Under the pieces are notes generated by a model. It was not told the DNA's origin. It made no database searches and was given only the letters and a program-made list of their open reading frames with translations. 9,247 nt of DNA, taken from positions 1-9,247 of the forward strand of contig NZ_CBFHLV010000091.1 of assembly GCF_965656765.1 (NCBI RefSeq), given 5' to 3'. The position numbers and the translations under genes were made by a program. Positions 6,849 to 9,247 of the stretch are shown here, in pieces. The first letter of the stretch is position 1, and every line of letters begins with the position of its first letter. The DNA is from Marivita sp965656765. Lineage in GTDB: Bacteria; Pseudomonadota; Alphaproteobacteria; Rhodobacterales; Rhodobacteraceae.

Positions 6849-6902
6849 CAAGCCTGAACCGCTCTGGCATGGTGCGCGCAAGTGCAAAGAGGCGTGTGTG
6901 CA

Positions 6903-7046
6903 ATGACCAATTCACTGGCAATCGGCTTGGGCCTGTTGATCCTTGGCGGGATTGGAATTGACGCCTTTCTGACAGGCGGTGAAGGCCTGTTGTTTTTGGC
7001 CGCCAAAGGGGTTGATTTGCTGGACTGGATCGCTTTCTGGCGCTGA
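6903..7046 (+). CDS. 47-residue membrane miniprotein
   Basis: A short frame from ATG 6903 with AGAGG at 6888-6892, 10 bases upstream. One hydrophobic helix (LAIGLGLLILGGIGIDAFL, about 5-23) is followed by TGGEGLLFLAAKGVDLLDWIAFWR, which ends in an amphipathic aromatic tail. Similar tiny proteins next to gap genes in Rhodobacteraceae are, as I recall, sometimes mislabelled 'glyceraldehyde-3-phosphate dehydrogenase'; it has no GAPDH feature. It follows the LuxR-type gene by 54 bases on the same strand and ends eight bases from the stop of the convergent RIP gene. Function unknown. Confidence 0.75.
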   Translation: MTNSLAIGLGLLILGGIGIDAFLTGGEGLLFLAAKGVDLLDWIAFWR

Positions 7047-7054
7047 TCTGATGA

Positions 7055-7693
7055 CTAGCGCAGATCCCGCAGCGACTTGGGACGCAAGCTGGCCTGCGTT
7101 TCCGCGAAGGGCAGGTTCATATTCCCATCCCCCTTTCGCACCACGATGTCATGATAGTAATTCCAGTTGTGCATGTTCGCTTCGGTCAATGGTTTGAAAT
7201 ACATCGCGCCATCGCCGTACGTTAGATCATACAGGTTCTTCCAATTGTTCATGTAAAATCGCGCCCGTTCGTAATCTAGAACCCGGGCCCCGTCGCCATC
7301 CTTGATGAGGGTATTGATGTGCTGCGCAAAAGGTTCGAACCGTGCCGCCTCTGACGTGATAAAAATCAGCGAAACAAACGCCTTTTTATCCACCTCGTTG
7401 CGCTGCGGCCCTGCCACGCCCAACGCCGCATGGATATGGGTCAGGTTAAATGGATGCGGCATCGGTTTGTTGGCATAGCTTTCCTCTGCCGCAGTTAATT
7501 TATGCCCGTTGATGGTCTGCACATAATACGGTGCTGCGGTCTGAATACCGATCGTCACGGATTTCGATTTACCGTTGAGCGTGCCGCCAAGTGTAACGTC
7601 AAGAACGACTGGGGATCGTTGCGAAAAGGATGTGCGCAATGCCTTGATCATATCAAGATATTGCCCGCCGAGAATATCAAAGTTCAGTGCCAT
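7055..7693 (-). CDS. Ribosome-inactivating protein (ricin A/Shiga toxin A-like rRNA N-glycosidase)
   Basis: 212 residues. The RIP family removes one adenine from the sarcin-ricin loop of large-subunit rRNA. Features in the expected order: Y12-x-x-M15-I16-x-x-L19-R20 (RIP N-terminal motif); SVTIGIQTAAPYYV at 45-58, matching the beta strands with the first active-site Tyr (Y56/Y57); KAFVSLIFITSEAARF at 104-119, with catalytic Glu115 and Arg118 as in ricin's SEAARF; N149-N150-W151-KNL, matching ricin's NSWGRL; and DGAMYFKPL at 161-169, matching QGAF..PI. The second active-site Tyr appears to be replaced, perhaps by His86. The central part is roughly 40 residues shorter than in ricin A. No signal peptide or lectin chain is seen. 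ATG 7693 has AGGA (7700-7703) 6 bases away. Assigned from motif order by eye. Confidence 0.83.
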   Translation of the reverse strand: MALNFDILGGQYLDMIKALRTSFSQRSPVVLDVTLGGTLNGKSKSVTIGIQTAAPYYVQTINGHKLTAAEESYANKPMPHPFNLTHIHAALGVAGPQRNEVDKKAFVSLIFITSEAARFEPFAQHINTLIKDGDGARVLDYERARFYMNNWKNLYDLTYGDGAMYFKPLTEANMHNWNYYHDIVVRKGDGNMNLPFAETQASLRPKSLRDLR

Positions 7694-7794
7694 GGTCTGT
7701 CCTAAAATGATATGCGGCAGAACTGGTAAATGCCCTGAAAAATCAAAGATGGGGAACTGGTGCGCCGCAAGAACGTCTGTAAAACAATGTTCCT

Positions 7795-7824
7795 ATGTTA
7801 CGCAGAGGGCAGTACTTGTGTCAA
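7795..7824 (-). promoter_or_regulatory. Sigma-70-like promoter for the RIP gene
   Basis: On the minus strand, a perfect TTGACA (7819-7824) is followed after 18 bases by TAACAT (7795-7800), four of six matches to TATAAT. Initiation would be near 7788, leaving a leader of about 95 bases before the RIP ATG at 7693. This implies transcription independent of neighbouring genes. Confidence 0.5.
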
Positions 7825-7889
7825 AAATCGAAAGCTATGTAGGCGTGTTTACGCACTCTGCCCTGATCGGACGACAGCAGGCGCATTGC

Positions 7890-7919
7890 TTGACAGCTTT
7901 GCGTTGTTCTGTTTGTTAG
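7890..7919 (+). promoter_or_regulatory. Candidate promoter of GAPDH copy 2
   Basis: A perfect TTGACA (7890-7895) is followed after 18 bases by TGTTAG (7914-7919), a weak -10 box. The -10 coincides with the left half of a perfect palindrome, which would allow repression by occlusion. The leader would be about 45 bases to the start at 7971. Confidence 0.45.
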
Positions 7920-7928
7920 CGGTAACAA
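7913..7928. promoter_or_regulatory. Perfect LacI-type operator palindrome before GAPDH copy 2
   Basis: TTGTTA-GCGG-TAACAA is a perfect 6-bp inverted repeat with a CG-centred core. This is the usual form of LacI/GntR-family sugar-regulator sites (E. coli GntR binds a close relative of TGTTACCGGTAACA). In Rhodobacterales the LacI-family central-carbon regulator CceR is the obvious candidate, but that link is inference. It lies 43-58 bases before the gap ATG. Confidence 0.6.
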
Positions 7929-7970
7929 CACTGGGCAGCACACCCTGTCAGAACCAATGAGGACTGTGAT

Positions 7971-8972
7971 ATGACCACCAAAGTCGCCATTAACGGATTT
8001 GGACGTATTGGCCGCAACATCCTGCGCGCGATCATCGAATCCGGTCGCACCGATATCGAGGTCATCGCGATCAACGATCTTGGTCCGGTAGAAACCAACG
8101 CGCATCTGCTGCAATATGACAGCGTGCATGGTCGTTTCCCGGTTGAGGTCAAAACCTCGGAAGACACCATAGATGTGGGCCGTGGACCGATCAAAGTAAC
8201 AGCAATGCGTAACCCAGCCGACCTGCCTTGGGCGGATGTAGACGTGGTTCTGGAATGCACCGGCATTTTCACCAGCAAAGAGGCGTGCCAGGCGCATTTG
8301 GAAAACGGTGCAAGCCGGGTTTTGATCTCTGCGCCCGGCAAAGACGCGGACAAGACCATCGTCTACGGTGTCAACCACGACAGCCTGACAGCCGACGACT
8401 TGATCGTGTCGAATGCGTCCTGCACCACCAACTGCTTGTCTCCGGTGGCCTATGTTCTGAATAACGCAATCGGTATCGAGCGCGGCTTCATGACCACGAT
8501 CCACAGTTATACCGGGGATCAGCCAACGCTGGATACGATGCATAAAGATCTCTATCGCGCCCGTGCCGCTGCATTGAGCATGATCCCTACATCCACTGGC
8601 GCTGCCAAGGCTGTCGGTTTGGTTCTGCCAGAACTCAATGGCAAACTTGACGGAGTTGCGATCCGTGTTCCAACCCCGAACGTGTCGGTGGTCGACCTGA
8701 CGTTCACTGCCTCGCGCGACACCACAGTTGAGGAAATCAACGATGCAATTCGCGCAGCTGCCAATGGCCCTCTCAAGGGTATCCTTGGCTATACCGACAA
8801 ACCGCTTGTATCGACCGATTTCAACCACGACCCGCATTCGTCGATTTTCCACACCGACCAAACCAAGGTGATGGATAGCAACATGGTCCGCATACTAAGC
8901 TGGTACGACAATGAATGGGGCTTCTCGAACCGGATGGCGGACACCGCCGTCGCAATGGGCAAGCTGATCTAA
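7971..8972 (+). CDS. gap: Type I glyceraldehyde-3-phosphate dehydrogenase, NAD-type copy
   Basis: 333 residues. Glycolytic-type GAPDH, cytosolic, normally a homotetramer. The Rossmann motif INGFGRIGR starts at 7. Catalytic Cys151 is in the canonical SNASCTTNC and His178 is in TIHSYTGDQ. Asp36-Leu37 (IAINDLGP) retain the acidic residue that binds the adenosine ribose hydroxyls and excludes NADP. Positions 189-190 are Thr-Met, where copy 1 has Arg-Arg. The two copies align without gaps up to a single residue at the C-terminus. The conserved WYDNEWGFSNRMADTA end is complete. GAGGA at 7959-7963 lies 7 bases before ATG. A perfect TTGACA box and LacI-type palindrome lie upstream, and an 11-bp hairpin terminator downstream, so it is probably monocistronic. 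Confidence 0.97.
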   Translation: MTTKVAINGFGRIGRNILRAIIESGRTDIEVIAINDLGPVETNAHLLQYDSVHGRFPVEVKTSEDTIDVGRGPIKVTAMRNPADLPWADVDVVLECTGIFTSKEACQAHLENGASRVLISAPGKDADKTIVYGVNHDSLTADDLIVSNASCTTNCLSPVAYVLNNAIGIERGFMTTIHSYTGDQPTLDTMHKDLYRARAAALSMIPTSTGAAKAVGLVLPELNGKLDGVAIRVPTPNVSVVDLTFTASRDTTVEEINDAIRAAANGPLKGILGYTDKPLVSTDFNHDPHSSIFHTDQTKVMDSNMVRILSWYDNEWGFSNRMADTAVAMGKLI

Positions 8973-8979
8973 ACTGATT

Positions 8980-9012
8980 TCGGCGCGCTGCCCACCAGCG
9001 CGCCGATCTTGC
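8980..9012 (+). terminator. Intrinsic-type terminator after GAPDH copy 2
   Basis: TCGGCGCGCTG (8980-8990) and CAGCGCGCCGA (8996-9006) form a perfect 11-bp stem around CCCAC. It is followed by T-rich TCTTGCTTGTCTC rather than a pure T-run. It starts 8 bases after the gap stop. Confidence 0.75.
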
Positions 9013-9096
9013 TTGTCTCGCAAAACACTGGCGGGATCGTCATATTGTAAGCCCTCCCCGGAACCTGAGCGCGTCTGCGGAATTACCTTTTCAAGA

Positions 9097-9113
9097 ACCG
9101 GAACTGTTCCGGT
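9097..9113. promoter_or_regulatory. 17-bp palindrome just before the last gene
   Basis: ACCGGAAC-T-GTTCCGGT is a perfect 8-bp inverted repeat around one T. It ends seven bases before GGAG of the next gene's ribosome site. As RNA, a one-base loop would open to a shorter stem, so a DNA operator is at least as likely as a hairpin. The regulator is not identifiable. Confidence 0.5.
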
Positions 9114-9129
9114 CAGAAAAGGAGACCTT

Positions 9130-9247
9130 ATGACCGATAGCACGCTCAACCCCGGAAAGACGCATCTCGACCCGATGTTCGACACCGGACCGACCACCCC
9201 AAATGATTACCTGCGCAATCTTTACACGCGGATCATAGATGCCAAAG
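9130..9247 (+). CDS. Start of an unidentified gene (3' end outside window)
   Basis: 39 complete codons are visible from ATG 9130 to the window edge with no stop. The start is well supported: AAAGGAGA with GGAG at 9121-9124, 5 bases upstream. Codon third positions are mostly G or C, as in real genes here. The visible peptide is hydrophilic, with no signal peptide or membrane segment (LNPGKTHLDPMFDTGP, then a probable helix YLRNLYTRIIDAK). I do not recognise the family from this fragment. It probably has its own promoter in the 120 bases after the gap terminator, with the 17-bp palindrome as a candidate control site. Confidence 0.75.
   Translation, partial: MTDSTLNPGKTHLDPMFDTGPTTPNDYLRNLYTRIIDAK

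Noticed and set aside
7055..7970. Clear horizontal-transfer signature around the RIP gene
   Set aside because: GC differs from the neighbours by only a few percent by hand count, and no integrase, transposase, tRNA or flanking repeat is visible; transfer remains possible but is not shown.
7821..8861. Minus-strand open frame of 346 codons opposite GAPDH copy 2
   Set aside because: It is antisense to an unmistakable gap gene, has no recognisable domain, and reflects the codon bias of the sense gene.
9060..9083. GGAAC as an EcfG-type general stress promoter before the last gene
   Set aside because: No GTT-type -10 element at 16-17 bases; only ATT is present.

Overview
The window looks like a chromosomal segment of a Rhodobacteraceae/roseobacter-type alphaproteobacterium. 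The reasons are moderate-to-high GC, the type of transketolase and the two type I GAPDHs lying close together, a DUF808/DoxX pair, a PepSY–cytochrome b561 pair, and small lineage-type proteins. No lineage marker such as 16S is present, so this is an inference from gene content.

Layout, left to right. (1) The 3' end of a transketolase gene (+), closed by a good intrinsic terminator. (2) A leftward block: DoxX-family membrane protein, DUF808 membrane protein (ATGA overlap with doxX), then a small conserved-looking protein. (3) A regulatory gap with several LacI-type half-palindromes, then GAPDH copy 1. Its coenzyme-pocket residues (Ala-Thr where NAD enzymes have Asp-Leu, and Arg-Arg further on) point to NADP use. 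(4) An MFS transporter that probably starts at TTG. (5) A rightward group: periplasmic PepSY protein, a strong 10-bp hairpin, cytochrome b561, a two-TM LuxR-type HTH protein (GTGA overlap), and a 47-residue membrane miniprotein. (6) On the opposite strand, a 212-residue protein that reads as a ribosome-inactivating protein (RIP, ricin A/Shiga toxin A fold). It has the SEAARF active-site motif, the N-terminal Y-x-x-[FM]-I-x-x-[VL]-R motif, the Tyr-containing substrate strand and the downstream NxW motif. (7) GAPDH copy 2, a canonical NAD-type enzyme, behind a perfect TTGACA box and a perfect LacI-type palindrome, and ended by an 11-bp hairpin terminator. (8) The start of an unidentified gene behind a 17-bp palindrome.

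The tkt and gap genes form a central-carbon cluster. The paired GAPDHs may split catabolic (NAD) and anabolic (NADP) flux, and both carry sugar-regulator-like operator sequences upstream. The PepSY/cytochrome b/LuxR group looks like a membrane redox or sensing module. The outlier is the RIP gene. It sits between housekeeping genes with its own promoter, with no visible signal peptide, partner toxin subunit, immunity gene or mobile element. It is the most unusual item in the window.
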